From NCBI RefSeq assembly GCF_014873765.1, contig NZ_JADBGG010000009.1, positions 62,001 through 126,000 on the forward strand: a stretch of 64,000 nucleotides of DNA. The letters run 5' to 3'. The number at the start of each line of letters is the position of its first letter. The first letter of the stretch is position 1. Positions 17,464 through 25,797 of the stretch are shown one piece after another. Below the pieces are notes generated by a model. It was given only the letters and a program-made list of their open reading frames with translations. It searched no databases and had not been told where the DNA came from. The DNA comes from Desulfomicrobium macestii. GTDB lineage: Bacteria; Desulfobacterota; Desulfovibrionia; Desulfovibrionales; Desulfomicrobiaceae. A program made the translations under genes and the position numbers.

Positions 17464-18321
17464 TTAGAGGGGCTGGTTGACGGGGTGCTTGATGAAGGTG
17501 CCTTCGTGGTATTCCTTGAAGGCAAGGTCGAGTTCGGCCTTGGTGTTCATGACGATGGGACCGCGCCAGGCGATGGGTTCGCCCAAAGGGCGCCCGCTGA
17601 TCAGCAGGAAACGGATGCCTTCCGGGCCTGCCTTGACGGCCAGCGAGTCCCCGGGTCCGAAGAGGACCAGGTCGCGGTTGGTCACCGCTTGGCCTTCCAC
17701 CGCGCCCGCGCCTTCGATGACGTAAATGAAGGCGGTGTGGTCGCCGGGCAGAGCGTGGGTGAATCCGATTCCGGCGGGAACGGAGCAATCCAGATACTTT
17801 GGCTGGATGACTATGTCGTCCATGGGGCCGTGCACGCCCTCGACGTGGCCAGCGATCACCTTGACCAGCGTGCCGTCGTCAAGGGTGGTCTGGGGGATCT
17901 GCGCGGCGGTCAGTCCACGGTAGCGCGGAACCATCATTTTTTCGGCCGCCGGCAGATTGGCCCAGAGTTGAAAGCCGTGCATGGAGCCGTTTGCGTCGCC
18001 TTTGGGCATCTCCTGATGGACAATGCCGGAGCCCGCGGTCATCCATTGCACGTCGCCGCTGGAGATCACGCCCGTGTTTCCCATGCTGTCTCCGTGTTCG
18101 ACATCTCCCTTGATGACATAGGTGATGGTCTCGATGCCCCGGTGCGGATGCCAGGGGAAACCGCGTTTGAAATCCTCGGGCCTGTCGGACCTGAAGTCGT
18201 CGAACATGAGGAAGGGGTCGAAATCGGGGGCTTCGTAATAGCCGAAAACCCGTCGCAGCTTGACTCCCGCTCCTTCGGTCACGGGTTCTCCCTTGTAAAT
18301 GGTTTTGATCGCTCGTCGCAT
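17464..18321 (-). CDS. Pirin family protein (bicupin)
   Basis: 285 residues. The first cupin contains the metal-ligand motif FPWHPHRGIETITYVIKG, with a downstream His/Glu set in SGIVHQEMP, as in pirin and YhaK. The second cupin (about 160-270) lacks clear ligands. Pirins may bind Fe and act as quercetin dioxygenases or redox-sensitive cofactors; no specific role can be assigned here. GGGAG precedes the ATG. The gene stands alone, with its own terminator. Confidence 0.9.
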   Translation of the reverse strand: MRRAIKTIYKGEPVTEGAGVKLRRVFGYYEAPDFDPFLMFDDFRSDRPEDFKRGFPWHPHRGIETITYVIKGDVEHGDSMGNTGVISSGDVQWMTAGSGIVHQEMPKGDANGSMHGFQLWANLPAAEKMMVPRYRGLTAAQIPQTTLDDGTLVKVIAGHVEGVHGPMDDIVIQPKYLDCSVPAGIGFTHALPGDHTAFIYVIEGAGAVEGQAVTNRDLVLFGPGDSLAVKAGPEGIRFLLISGRPLGEPIAWRGPIVMNTKAELDLAFKEYHEGTFIKHPVNQPL

Positions 18322-18425
18322 GATCGCTCCCGGTTATGGCGTGTCCGCTTGTAACGCCGGTTCAAGGAAAGAGCGCCTGACATCTACGGCGCTTGCGGTT
18401 CGGTTCGCACGGATCGTCATGGCGA

Positions 18426-18812
18426 TCAGTTTCTGCGCGGCCCCGGAACCTGGAATATTTTTAGTTCGGTCTTGTCCGGTTGCTTGGTGACCAGATGTTT
18501 GTGCCGGTTCAGGGCCCTCTCGGTCAGCAGCAGCATGATGGCGGGTAAATCGGATTCCTCGTGCAGTCTTTTGAAGCCATCGTCTTCCCGCAATCTTTGG
18601 CTGACCTGATAGCCCTGTTTTTCTTCAGGATCGAGCACCACATCACCGGGTTTGATTTCAATCTGATCCCCGACGGCCTTGTTCAGGAAATCAAAGATTG
18701 TTCGTTCATAAAATTTCTTCACGTCTTCCGTTGACTCGGCCGCGTCGATCTGGCTGCGAAAATGCGGCTCCACCTCACGCTGCTGCGCTTTGAAAGACAA
18801 TTGTCGTGTCAT
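18426..18812 (-). CDS. Conserved-looking hypothetical protein
   Basis: 128 residues from the ATG at 18812, which follows a clear GGAGGT. It is soluble, charged and mostly helical, with no signal peptide, Cys pair or motif I recognise. Features are FYERTIFDFLNKAVGDQIEI in the middle and a C-terminal run of basic residues. It stands alone between pirin and queF, with about 300 bp upstream that hold a 12-bp perfect hairpin (19031-19062). Function unknown. Confidence 0.75.
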   Translation of the reverse strand: MTRQLSFKAQQREVEPHFRSQIDAAESTEDVKKFYERTIFDFLNKAVGDQIEIKPGDVVLDPEEKQGYQVSQRLREDDGFKRLHEESDLPAIMLLLTERALNRHKHLVTKQPDKTELKIFQVPGPRRN

Positions 18813-19030
18813 GCCGACCTCCGTGAAAAAAAGTGGAAGGACCAGTGAGAAAAACTGCCTGCAACCAGGCTTGCGCAAAGGGATGAGCAAAAGGGCGGTG
18901 CGGAAATGTGGCTGCGCGTGGTGATGTAATTGGAATTTGCTGGTTTACGAAACCATAGCGCGGGGGGGAATATTTGGCAATGCCGGGCCCAAATGTGCCG
19001 CAAACTCTGAACTTTCGGCGGGTTAGGGGG

Positions 19031-19062
19031 CCTGATCCGCGAGGGTCGATTCGCGGATCAGG
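19031..19062. repeat. Perfect 12-bp inverted repeat downstream of queF
   Basis: CCTGATCCGCGA and TCGCGGATCAGG are perfectly complementary around GGGTCGAT. There is no T-run on either side. It sits 57 bp past the queF stop codon and could end the queuosine operon transcript in a Rho-linked way, stabilise its 3' end, or be an operator for the next gene. The remainder of 18813-19118 shows no gene. Confidence 0.6.
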
Positions 19063-19118
19063 CAGTGTGCAATGATTTCGGGATCGGATGAAAAGCCGGT
19101 GTCTGGCACGGGCGTCTT

Positions 19119-19940
19119 TTATTGCCTCGGATCGCGCGGATTCGGCCACGGGCCGGGGTGGGTCGAACGGACGGGATTTATGTCCAGTCCGCCGCGCCGG
19201 GTGAAGCGCGCGCTGACCTCAAGCTCCTGCGCGCCGCAGCGTCGGTGGATGTCGGCATGAATCTTCTCCACGCAGGCTTCGTGAAACCCCTGATGTTCCC
19301 GGTACGAGACCAGGTAGCGCAGCAGGCCGTCGTGCAGGATGCGCGGACCGGCATAGGTGATGCGCAGCGTGGCCCAGTCGGGCTGGCCGGTCACCGGGCA
19401 GCAGGAGCGGAACAGCCGGGTGAAGAGGGTTTCGCGCGCAGGGTCTGACGCAGTTCCGAGCAGGGCCGCGTCGGGTTCATAGGTGAAGCCCGTGATGTCC
19501 AGCCCGTCGATGCATGTCCCTTCGGGCTCGGCCAGCGTGCATTGCGAGAACTCTTCAGCGGCGATGATCCGCACCGTCACATCCGCCCCGGCGGCCCGCG
19601 AGAGGTCGCGTGTCATGGTCCGGCGAAGTTCGTCAGCGCTTTCAAGGGCGGTCATGTTGAATGAGTTGCAATAGAGCTTGAGTGATTTCGATTCGATCAG
19701 GCAGGGCGAATTCCACGGCACCCGCACTTCGGCCATGGCCACCAGCGGCTTCCCTGACGCGTTCAGCCAGGAGAGCTCGAAGATGTTCCATATGTCCTCG
19801 CCATGGCCGAAAGTTTCCGCGCCTTCGATGCCGGCGGCCCCGCGCCCGAGGGAGCGGGGGATGGGGCAGAGCTGGTCCGGGTCGTAGCGCCGGCTGTAAT
19901 CCACCTGCCTGCCGAGAACCATGCGGCTTGAATGTGGCAT
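19119..19940 (-). CDS. queF: NADPH-dependent 7-cyano-7-deazaguanine reductase QueF
   Basis: 273 residues, the long YqcD-like (two tunnelling-fold domains) type. It reduces the nitrile of preQ0 to the amine preQ1 for queuosine synthesis. SKSLKLYCNSFN is the QueF signature with its conserved Glu/Ser context, and FRSCCPVTGQPDWA carries the catalytic Cys-Cys region and Asp. Last gene of queD-queE-queC-queF, 13 bp after queC. Confidence 0.95.
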   Translation of the reverse strand: MPHSSRMVLGRQVDYSRRYDPDQLCPIPRSLGRGAAGIEGAETFGHGEDIWNIFELSWLNASGKPLVAMAEVRVPWNSPCLIESKSLKLYCNSFNMTALESADELRRTMTRDLSRAAGADVTVRIIAAEEFSQCTLAEPEGTCIDGLDITGFTYEPDAALLGTASDPARETLFTRLFRSCCPVTGQPDWATLRITYAGPRILHDGLLRYLVSYREHQGFHEACVEKIHADIHRRCGAQELEVSARFTRRGGLDINPVRSTHPGPWPNPRDPRQ

Positions 19941-19953
19941 TATTGTCTCTTCC

Positions 19954-20610
19954 TTATTTCAGGTATCGCGTCGGATCGAGGCCCTGGTCGTGACGCAGGG
20001 CGAATTTGCGTTCATCGCAGGCGCCGCAGGTCCCGCAGTGCAGTTCCCCGCCCTTGTAACAGGTCCAGGTCCGGGCGAAATCTACGCCCAGGGTTCGTCC
20101 CAGGTCGCCGATTTCGCGTTTGTCCATCGATGCAAACGGGAATGCCACACGCACCGCGTCGTCCGTGCCCAGCCTTGCGGCCTCATCGATGGCTGCGTTG
20201 AACTCGGGACGGCAGTCGGGATAAATGTGATGATCCCCTGAATGTGACCCGATGAGCACGCGGGAGGCTCCGACGGATTCGGCGTAGCCCACGGCGATGG
20301 CGATGAGGATGCCGTTGCGGAACGGGACCACGGTGCTCTTCATCGAGTCCGCGTCGTAGGCGCCTTCCGGAATGGCTTCGCCGGACTGGAGCAGGGACGA
20401 GGCGAACAGTTCATTGATGAACGGCAGCCCGACGACCTTGTGCCCCACGTTCCGGCGTGCGCAGATTTCCCGCGCCATGGGCAGTTCGCGCGGATTGTGC
20501 TTGGAACCGTAGTCGAAACTCAGCGCCGCGACCCGCGTTCCCATGGAAATTTCATGGGCCAGAAGGACGGCGGAATCCATGCCGCCGGAGAGGACGATCA
20601 CCGCATCCAT
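19954..20610 (-). CDS. queC: 7-cyano-7-deazaguanine synthase QueC
   Basis: 218 residues. ATP-dependent conversion of 7-carboxy-7-deazaguanine to preQ0. The PP-loop is LSGGMDSAV (7-15). The C terminus holds the zinc cysteines in TWTCYKGGELHCGTCGACDER. The start at 20610 overlaps the queE stop as TGATG; the frame is open further upstream, but that part is queE antisense-frame noise. AGAGGTG is the ribosome site. Confidence 0.95.
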   Translation of the reverse strand: MDAVIVLSGGMDSAVLLAHEISMGTRVAALSFDYGSKHNPRELPMAREICARRNVGHKVVGLPFINELFASSLLQSGEAIPEGAYDADSMKSTVVPFRNGILIAIAVGYAESVGASRVLIGSHSGDHHIYPDCRPEFNAAIDEAARLGTDDAVRVAFPFASMDKREIGDLGRTLGVDFARTWTCYKGGELHCGTCGACDERKFALRHDQGLDPTRYLK

Positions 20611-21233
20611 CAAACACCTCTTTTGTCGTTGAATGTCAGAACATGCAGGCGCGCAGAGAAATTGAAGCCGTGGCGCACGCACAACTCCCAGACAGGGGGC
20701 ATGCGCCGCATCTGGTCCTGCCGGACGGCCCCAAGAGGCATGAGCCAGACCTTGCGGGCATCGATGCCATGAGCGGCGATGAAGTCGAGCACAGGGGTGA
20801 TGTCCTCCTCGACCACGAATTTGAAGGCGTCCGCCCGGGACACGGTATCCGGATCGAGTACAGGCGCGTGGAGCGGTTTGGGCGAACAGACCACGAAACC
20901 TCCGTGATCCGCCGGGATGCCCGCCTTGCCGCTGGTTTCGTACTGCACCTGACGGCTGGAATCGCCAAGCGCGCGGACCAGTCGCGCAAGCCCAGTGTCC
21001 CACTGCAGAAAGGGTTCACCCCCGGTGATGACCACAAGTGCCCGAGGATGCCGGGCAATTTCGTCTTCGATGTCATCCACGCGCATGCGGCGGCCGCTGC
21101 CGAGGGCTTGCGGAGTGTCGCACCACTCGCAGAAGGGCGGCACGCAGCCTGCCAGGCGGACAAAGACGGCAGGGCGGCCCGCAAACGGCCCTTCGCCCTG
21201 CAGGGAGACGAATATTTCGCTCACCTCAAGCAT
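20610..21233 (-). CDS. queE: 7-carboxy-7-deazaguanine synthase QueE (radical SAM)
   Basis: 207 residues. Radical SAM enzyme converting 6-carboxy-tetrahydropterin to CDG. The N terminus has the usual EIFVSLQGEGPFAGRPAVFV, and VITGGEPFLQ is the GGE motif. The cluster motif reads GCVPPFCEWCDTP, that is Cx4Cx2C, one residue longer than the common Cx3Cx2C; I checked the codons. The ATG at 21233 has GGAGG 6 bp upstream, inside the queD 3' end, and the genes overlap by 8 bp. Confidence 0.93.
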   Translation of the reverse strand: MLEVSEIFVSLQGEGPFAGRPAVFVRLAGCVPPFCEWCDTPQALGSGRRMRVDDIEDEIARHPRALVVITGGEPFLQWDTGLARLVRALGDSSRQVQYETSGKAGIPADHGGFVVCSPKPLHAPVLDPDTVSRADAFKFVVEEDITPVLDFIAAHGIDARKVWLMPLGAVRQDQMRRMPPVWELCVRHGFNFSARLHVLTFNDKRGV

Positions 21234-21642
21234 GTTCGCCTCCATCCCGGGACCGGGTCGCCCAGGCGGTCTGGGTTTCGTAAACCGTGACCTGCTCAAG
21301 CCGGAAACGGTCGGAAACCAGGGCGCAGTCAAGGGTCCTGAAGATATGCTCGGCCATGTTTTCGGCCGTGGCAGGCAGGTCGTGATATTCGGGAAGGTCG
21401 CTCAGGTCGGCATGGTCGTAGCGGCTCAGCACCTCCCGCTGGACAATGCCCTTGAGTTCCCCGAAATGCAGGATCATGCCCGTTTCGTCCGGCCGTCCGG
21501 CAAGCTGGACCTGTAGCCGGTAAGTGTGGCCGTGGAGGCGGGCGCAGTTGCCGTAGATGCGCAGGTTGTCTGACTCGGAGAGGTCGCGAAGATGCAGCCG
21601 GTGGGCCGCATGAAAGGAGAATTCTTTGGTGATAGTGAGCAT
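21226..21642 (-). CDS. queD: 6-carboxy-5,6,7,8-tetrahydropterin synthase QueD
   Basis: 138 residues. It makes 6-carboxy-tetrahydropterin from dihydroneopterin triphosphate. Zinc ligands are in FSFHAAHRL and ARLHGHTYRL; YDHADLSDL and the terminal VYETQTAWA fit the PTPS/QueD family. The ATG at 21642 follows AGGTGG; a GTG three codons earlier is less likely. First gene of the que operon. A small hairpin lies directly before its ribosome site. Confidence 0.94.
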   Translation of the reverse strand: MLTITKEFSFHAAHRLHLRDLSESDNLRIYGNCARLHGHTYRLQVQLAGRPDETGMILHFGELKGIVQREVLSRYDHADLSDLPEYHDLPATAENMAEHIFRTLDCALVSDRFRLEQVTVYETQTAWATRSRDGGEHA

Positions 21643-21658
21643 ATGAGCCACCTATGAG

Positions 21659-21678
21659 CCCGGCAGCTTCGTGCCGGG
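21659..21678 (-). promoter_or_regulatory. Hairpin just upstream of the queD ribosome site
   Basis: CCCGGCA and TGCCGGG form a perfect 7-bp stem around a 6-nt loop, ending about 5 nt before AGGTGG of queD. A preQ1 riboswitch would be expected to show a short stem with an A-rich tail that pairs into its loop, and I do not see one. Its regulatory role is therefore only possible. The rest of 21680-21900 shows no other feature. Confidence 0.3.
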
Positions 21679-21902
21679 GGTGAGGGAGAATTTCTAAAGC
21701 GGGTTGCCACTTGTCCGCTGCCTTGAAACAGGGCTGCTGAATGAAAATGGACGGCAAGTCAAGGCGTGTTACAGGCCGCGCGATGCCCTTCTCCTGATTC
21801 GAAGGCCTGGCGGTTGCGTGGTGGGGCAAAAAAACATAGATGATGGTTATGTCGAATTTTTAGCTACATACGCTCAGTTACGCTTTAGCAAACGGATAAA
21901 TT

Positions 21903-22319
21903 ATGAGTAATTCAAGATTTCATGGAGTGCTCGCGCTCGTTTTCTGGATCGTTTTCGTTTTGCCGGGAATTGCCGTCGCAAGCGATCATCTGTTGCCGCC
22001 ATTGGAAGCGCAGAAATTGATTGAGGAAAATAAGGATAATCCGAAATTCGTAATTATTGATTTACGGTCGAAAAATGAATTCGATGACGGCCATATCGAA
22101 GGTGCAAAGTCGATTCATTATTATGCCACAAATTTTAAGAGAATCATCTCTCAATTGGACAGAGAATCTAAGATTCTTCTTTATTGCCAGAAAGGCAGGC
22201 AAGCTCCTCTTGCTTTGAGGGCTTTGGATAAGCTGAGGTTTACAGACATGTATATTCTGGATGGCGGATTTGATGAATGGATCAATGCCGGGCTGCCAAT
22301 AGAGTATTCTTCATTTTAA
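21903..22319 (+). CDS. Exported single-domain rhodanese
   Basis: 138 residues. A signal peptide (hydrophobic 8-25, ending GIAVAS) precedes one rhodanese domain. DLRSKNEFDDGHIEGAKSI is the typical CH2A-type region and LLYCQKGRQA is the active-site loop with the catalytic Cys. It is thus a periplasmic sulfurtransferase or sulfur carrier. The gene is strikingly AT-rich compared with its neighbours, which suggests recent acquisition. It is followed by a strong terminator and is divergent from queD. Confidence 0.92.
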   Translation: MSNSRFHGVLALVFWIVFVLPGIAVASDHLLPPLEAQKLIEENKDNPKFVIIDLRSKNEFDDGHIEGAKSIHYYATNFKRIISQLDRESKILLYCQKGRQAPLALRALDKLRFTDMYILDGGFDEWINAGLPIEYSSF

Positions 22320-22356
22320 ATGGTTTTTTTTGAATATACGTCAGGATGTTTTTTAC

Positions 22357-22398
22357 AAAAAGTCGTCATTGCCTTGAAGAAGGGGATGACGACTTTTT
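22357..22398 (+). terminator. Terminator of the rhodanese gene
   Basis: AAAGTCGTCAT and ATGACGACTTT form an 11-bp perfect stem, with a 16-nt loop and a T7 run after it. It separates the rhodanese transcript from the repeats that follow. Confidence 0.88.
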
Positions 22399-22434
22399 TT
22401 CTGGAAGAAGAACATGAAAGATGGATTGTTGCGT

Positions 22435-22650
22435 GCGGTACGCGGTCCGGGGTCGTCATGGCCTTGAGGCCCGCCGGAACTCCTTCGCTGGCCTCGTAGA
22501 GTTGAACCGTTGCGTGCAGGGCGGAAAATTGCGGCGGTACGTCCGGCAACGGTTCAACAAACGATGCCTGGCTCAGTCAGACAGCCGACGCGCCTCAAGA
22601 CCATGACGCCCCCGGACCTTGAGATGCTGACGGGAAATGGTGTTGATGCG
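22435..22650 (+). repeat. Structured repeat B1 (double stem with conserved boxes)
   Basis: Outer arms 22444-22470 and 22592-22618 pair almost fully. Box 1 (22478-22497) reads AACTCCTTCGCTGGCCTCGT. The inner stem (22501-22513 with 22546-22558, GTTGAACCGTTGC) is perfect over 13 bp. Box 2 (22559-22584) contains CCTGGCTCAGTCAG. Boxes match those of the 1.4-2.0 kb array; the stems do not. The short open frame running through it also occurs in the other B copy only because the DNA is duplicated. Confidence 0.9.
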
Positions 22651-22700
22651 GTTGATTGGTAGAGGATTTTTTTAACTGGCTTGCGGAAGCATGGGGGGGG

Positions 22701-22918
22701 GCGGTACGCGGTCCGGGGTCGTCATGGCCTTGAGGCCCGCCGGAACTCCTTCGCTGGCCTCGTAGAGTTGAACCGTTGCTTGCAGGATGAAAAATTGCGG
22801 CGGCACGTCCGGCAACGATTCAACAAACGATGCCTGGCTCAGTCAGACAGCCGACGCGCCCCAAGACGATGACGCCCCGGACCTTGAGGTGGTGGCGGGA
22901 AATGGTGTTGATGCGGTC
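22701..22918 (+). repeat. Structured repeat B2
   Basis: Second copy, 266 bp downstream of B1, including the shared tail CGGGAAATGGTGTTGATGCG. Box 1 is at 22744-22763, inner arms at 22767-22779 and 22812-22824, and outer arms at 22710-22736 and about 22856-22883. The inner stem has one C-A mismatch and the outer stem several, so this copy looks slightly decayed. Confidence 0.88.
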
Positions 22919-22954
22919 ATGTTCAGCATGAATCCAGAGAATTGAGTGTAGATC

Positions 22955-22998
22955 AGACCTCACTTGAAAACACGTTTTTTTCAAGTGAGGTCTTTTTT
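22955..22998 (+). terminator. Plus-strand terminator after repeats B1-B2
   Basis: AGACCTCACTTGAAAA pairs with TTTTCAAGTGAGGTCT (16 bp, perfect), followed by six T. The T-run is on the plus strand, yet no plus-strand protein gene lies between this and the previous terminator at 22357-22398. Only the two structured repeats do. Confidence 0.85.
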
Positions 22999-23055
22999 GC
23001 TGGAAAGGCTGCGATGTCAAATTGCATCGTGTCTGGGCGTGGTCTCAAACGGGGA

Positions 23056-23895
23056 TTAGTCCACAAGGGGGAATGGAAGATCCGGCACGGCCCATTGCTT
23101 GGGAGTGTTGGTGAACGGGCAGGTGAAGGCCAGGCTTCTGGCTACGAGTTGCAATCCTTCCACCAGCTTGTTGCCACGGCCGTAGCGGGGATCGCCCATG
23201 ACGGGGTGTCCCAGGCCGTGCAGATGGCGGCGAATCTGATGTTTGCGTCCTGTGTCGATGCGGGCGAGCAGGAGGGTCATGTCGGAGGCGGGGTCGCTCT
23301 GGATGACGTGAAAGCGTGACCGGGCCTCTTTGCCGTCCAGGGGTTCGTTGACCTCAAGGTCCGTCCAATCCGGAATGCCGCGCACGATGGCCGCGTATTC
23401 CTTGACTACCGTGCCCTGACGAAAGAGCTCCCCGAGCTTCGCGGCGGCCTTGCCGTCATGGGCCAGGAGCATGATCCCCCGGGCTTCGCGGTCCAGGCGA
23501 TGAACCGGGTGCAGCTCGTTTCTGGACCCAAGGCTGGCCTGGGCCAGACGGGGCAGGGTGCAGTGGTCCGCGAAGCGGGTGCCCTGGGACAGGACGGCCG
23601 CCGGTTTGTTCCAGATCGAATAGTGTTTGGCCTTGGCGATGAGTTCCGGCTGGGCCGGGACCAGGGCCAGGAGCGCTGGATCGTAGTTGATCTCCAGGCG
23701 TTCGCCGGGTTTCACTTCAGTGGACGCGCGGCGCAGTCGCGTGGTCGAGCGCCCCGGGCGGGACCACCACACGCCGCCTTTGGCCATGCAATCCTTGATG
23801 CGGGCCTTGGGCAGTCCGGTCAGGCCGGCCAGCGTGTCGCAGGCGGAGGCTGTCTCTTCCACGGTGAAGGTGCGGGAAAATGTGTCGGCGTGCAT
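23056..23895 (-). CDS. RluA-family pseudouridine synthase
   Basis: 279 residues. An S4-like N-terminal part (LPKARIKDCMAKGGVW) is followed by the synthase domain. The HPVHRLDREARGIMLLA motif holds the catalytic Asp of the RluA class, and RKHQIRRHLHGLGHPVMGDPRYG is the second signature. The target RNA cannot be read from sequence; 23S rRNA or tRNA are both possible. The ATG at 23895 overlaps the stop codon of the cupin gene (TGATG), so the two are translationally coupled. Confidence 0.92.
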   Translation of the reverse strand: MHADTFSRTFTVEETASACDTLAGLTGLPKARIKDCMAKGGVWWSRPGRSTTRLRRASTEVKPGERLEINYDPALLALVPAQPELIAKAKHYSIWNKPAAVLSQGTRFADHCTLPRLAQASLGSRNELHPVHRLDREARGIMLLAHDGKAAAKLGELFRQGTVVKEYAAIVRGIPDWTDLEVNEPLDGKEARSRFHVIQSDPASDMTLLLARIDTGRKHQIRRHLHGLGHPVMGDPRYGRGNKLVEGLQLVARSLAFTCPFTNTPKQWAVPDLPFPLVD

Positions 23896-24242
23896 CAATA
23901 TGTTTTTCCCTTCGGCAGATAGGGTATGTAGTCCTCGCGCACGGGGGAGAAGACTTCGATGGCCAGGCAGGTTTCGTGGATGACCGCGCCGTGCTCGACT
24001 CCCGGGGCGATGCACCAGCTGTCGCCCGGACCGAAGTGGTGCTCCTCTCCGTCGATGGTCATGGTCATGTGCCCCGAAACCAGATAGCCGGTCTGTTCGT
24101 GCATGTGCGAGTGGATGGGGAGGTATGAGTGTTCCTTGAGTTCAAAACGGGCCATGAGGGTCTTGTCTCCATGGACCAGGGTGCTGACACTGATGCCCGG
24201 GATGAGCTCATGCCAGACGGCGTATTCATTTTTGGTGATCAT
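23895..24242 (-). CDS. Small cupin-domain protein
   Basis: 115 residues, a single cupin_2 barrel. HSYLPIHSHMHEQTGYLVSG gives the HxH...E metal-ligand motif and PGDSWCIAPGVEHGAVI the second motif with its His. AAGGAG precedes the ATG at 24242. Likely a small metal-binding sensor or enzyme of unknown substrate. Pairing with a pseudouridine synthase gives no clear functional clue. Confidence 0.9.
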   Translation of the reverse strand: MITKNEYAVWHELIPGISVSTLVHGDKTLMARFELKEHSYLPIHSHMHEQTGYLVSGHMTMTIDGEEHHFGPGDSWCIAPGVEHGAVIHETCLAIEVFSPVREDYIPYLPKGKTY

Positions 24243-24375
24243 GCGGATGCTCCTTTGGTGATCGTGACGCATTTGTGTATCCGATCGATTATGGCTTGAC
24301 AAACGTTCAGTGCACGGGCAGTCATTTTCTCCATGAATACCAAGGCCAGCAGCGTTTCCCTTCTTTGGTGGCGGC

Positions 24376-24473
24376 ATGAAATACATGCCGTGGGATGCGT
24401 CTTGGCCTGAAATCCGTCAAAGGATAAGCAAAATACCAACCGCGGCAGTGCAGACTGACCGCGGTTTTTTTTT
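24376..24473 (+). promoter_or_regulatory. Putative tryptophan attenuator in the trpB leader
   Basis: A potential leader frame starts at ATG 24376 and has two Trp codons close together (encoding MPWDASWPE). About 35 bp later comes a perfect terminator: ACCGCGG at 24439-24445 and CCGCGGT at 24459-24465, with a run of nine T, just 24 bp before the trpB ATG. A terminator directly before a gene it would shut off, behind Trp codons, is the layout of transcription attenuation. The frame has no stop before the hairpin, unlike classic trp leaders, and I could not define a convincing antiterminator. A TTGACA at 24296-24301 may be the -35 element. Confidence 0.5.
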
Positions 24474-24497
24474 ATTCGAACCCCAAGGAGACTCCTC

Positions 24498-25706
24498 ATG
24501 ACCATGCCCACAGCCGACGGTTTTTTTGGCACCTACGGCGGACAGTTCGTTCCCGAACCGATCAAGGACATCCTCAATGAACTGGCCGAGGCTTTTGAAC
24601 GCTATCGCAACGACCCGGATTTCATCAAGGAATACGAGTACTACCAGAAGCAGTTCACCGGCCGTCCCAATCCGCTCTATTTTTGCGCTAACCTTACCGA
24701 GCGCTGCGGCGGCGCGAAGATCTATCTCAAGCGTGAGGACCTGAATCATCTGGGTGCGCACAAGGTCAACAACACCATTGGCCAGATTCTGCTCGCCAAG
24801 CGCATGGGCAAGAAGAAGATCATCGCCGAAACCGGCGCGGGTCAGCACGGTGTGGCCACCGCGGCAACGGCGGCTCTCATGGGCATGGAGTGCACCATCC
24901 ACATGGGCGCGGTGGATGTGGAGCGTCAGAAGCTCAACGTTTTTCGCATGCAGATGATGGGAGCCAAGGTCGTTCCCGCCGAGAGCGGTCAGAAGACCCT
25001 GAAGGAAGCCGTGGACGAGGCGCTCATGGCCTGGGTCCAGGATGCCGAAAATACATTCTACCTGCTCGGATCGGCGGTGGGGCCGCATCCGTATCCGGTC
25101 ATGGTGCGCGAATTCCAGTCCATCGTCGGCCGGGAGGCCAAGGCGCAGATCCTGGAAGCCGAAGGCCGCCTGCCCGATTACTGCATCGCCTGCGTGGGCG
25201 GCGGTTCCAACGCCATGGGACTTTTTTCCGAGTTCATTCCCCACGAGGAAGTCAGGCTCGTCGGAGTCGAGCCCGCCGGCAGGGGGCTTGGCTATGGCGA
25301 ACACGCGGCCACGCTCTGCCTGGGCGAACCCGGGGTCATGCACGGGTTCAATTCCTACATGCTGAAAGATCCGGCCGGGGAGCCCGCGGAAGTCTATTCC
25401 ATTTCGGCGGGCCTCGATTACCCGAGCGTCGGCCCCGAGCACGCGCATCTCAAGGATCTGGGGCGGGCCGAGTACGTGCACGCCAGCGATCACGAAGCCC
25501 TCGACGCCTTCTTCCTGCTTTCGCGTACCGAGGGCATCATCCCGGCCCTGGAATCCTCCCACGCCCTGGCCCATGCCCTGCGCCTCGCCCCTACATTGCC
25601 GTCTGATGCGATCATCATCGTCAACCTCTCGGGACGCGGAGACAAGGACGTGGACCAGATCGAACGCATGGTCGAAAGCGGCGAGGTAGTGCCTCCGACA
25701 CTATAG
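24498..25706 (+). CDS. trpB: Tryptophan synthase beta chain
   Basis: 402 residues, the canonical TrpB1 type. It condenses indole with serine using [15 protein letters not shown] holds the Schiff-base lysine, [13 protein letters not shown] the catalytic region and GGGSNAMG the phosphate-binding loop. AAGGAG lies before the ATG. No trpA or other trp gene is adjacent, so this is an orphan copy: either the only trpB, with trpA elsewhere, or a second, indole-salvaging one. An attenuator-like leader precedes it and a terminator follows. Confidence 0.96.
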   Translation: MTMPTADGFFGTYGGQFVPEPIKDILNELAEAFERYRNDPDFIKEYEYYQKQFTGRPNPLYFCANLTERCGGAKIYLKREDLNHLGAHKVNNTIGQILLAKRMGKKKIIAETGAGQHGVATAATAALMGMECTIHMGAVDVERQKLNVFRMQMMGAKVVPAESGQKTLKEAVDEALMAWVQDAENTFYLLGSAVGPHPYPVMVREFQSIVGREAKAQILEAEGRLPDYCIACVGGGSNAMGLFSEFIPHEEVRLVGVEPAGRGLGYGEHAATLCLGEPGVMHGFNSYMLKDPAGEPAEVYSISAGLDYPSVGPEHAHLKDLGRAEYVHASDHEALDAFFLLSRTEGIIPALESSHALAHALRLAPTLPSDAIIIVNLSGRGDKDVDQIERMVESGEVVPPTL

Positions 25707-25762
25707 GCAGGCGGAACGATTTTTCCGCGAGGGAATGAACGTTTATTGGATTTGACCGGATG

Positions 25763-25797
25763 AATGGCCCGGCCGATTTTTTCGGCCGGGCCATTTC
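25763..25797 (+). terminator. Terminator of trpB
   Basis: AATGGCCCGGCCGA pairs perfectly with TCGGCCGGGCCATT around a short T-rich loop, followed by TT. Confidence 0.8.

Noticed and set aside
21652-21720. preQ1 riboswitch before queD
   Set aside because: A short hairpin is present, but I could not find the A-rich pseudoknot tail or other preQ1 class features.
22421-22872. Two similar 61-63 codon frames in repeats B1 and B2
   Set aside because: Their similarity follows from the DNA repeat. The frames have no ribosome site, and the stem regions change freely between loci while staying complementary, which fits structure rather than coding. The same applies to frames at 1663-1923 and 1992-2237 in the A units.
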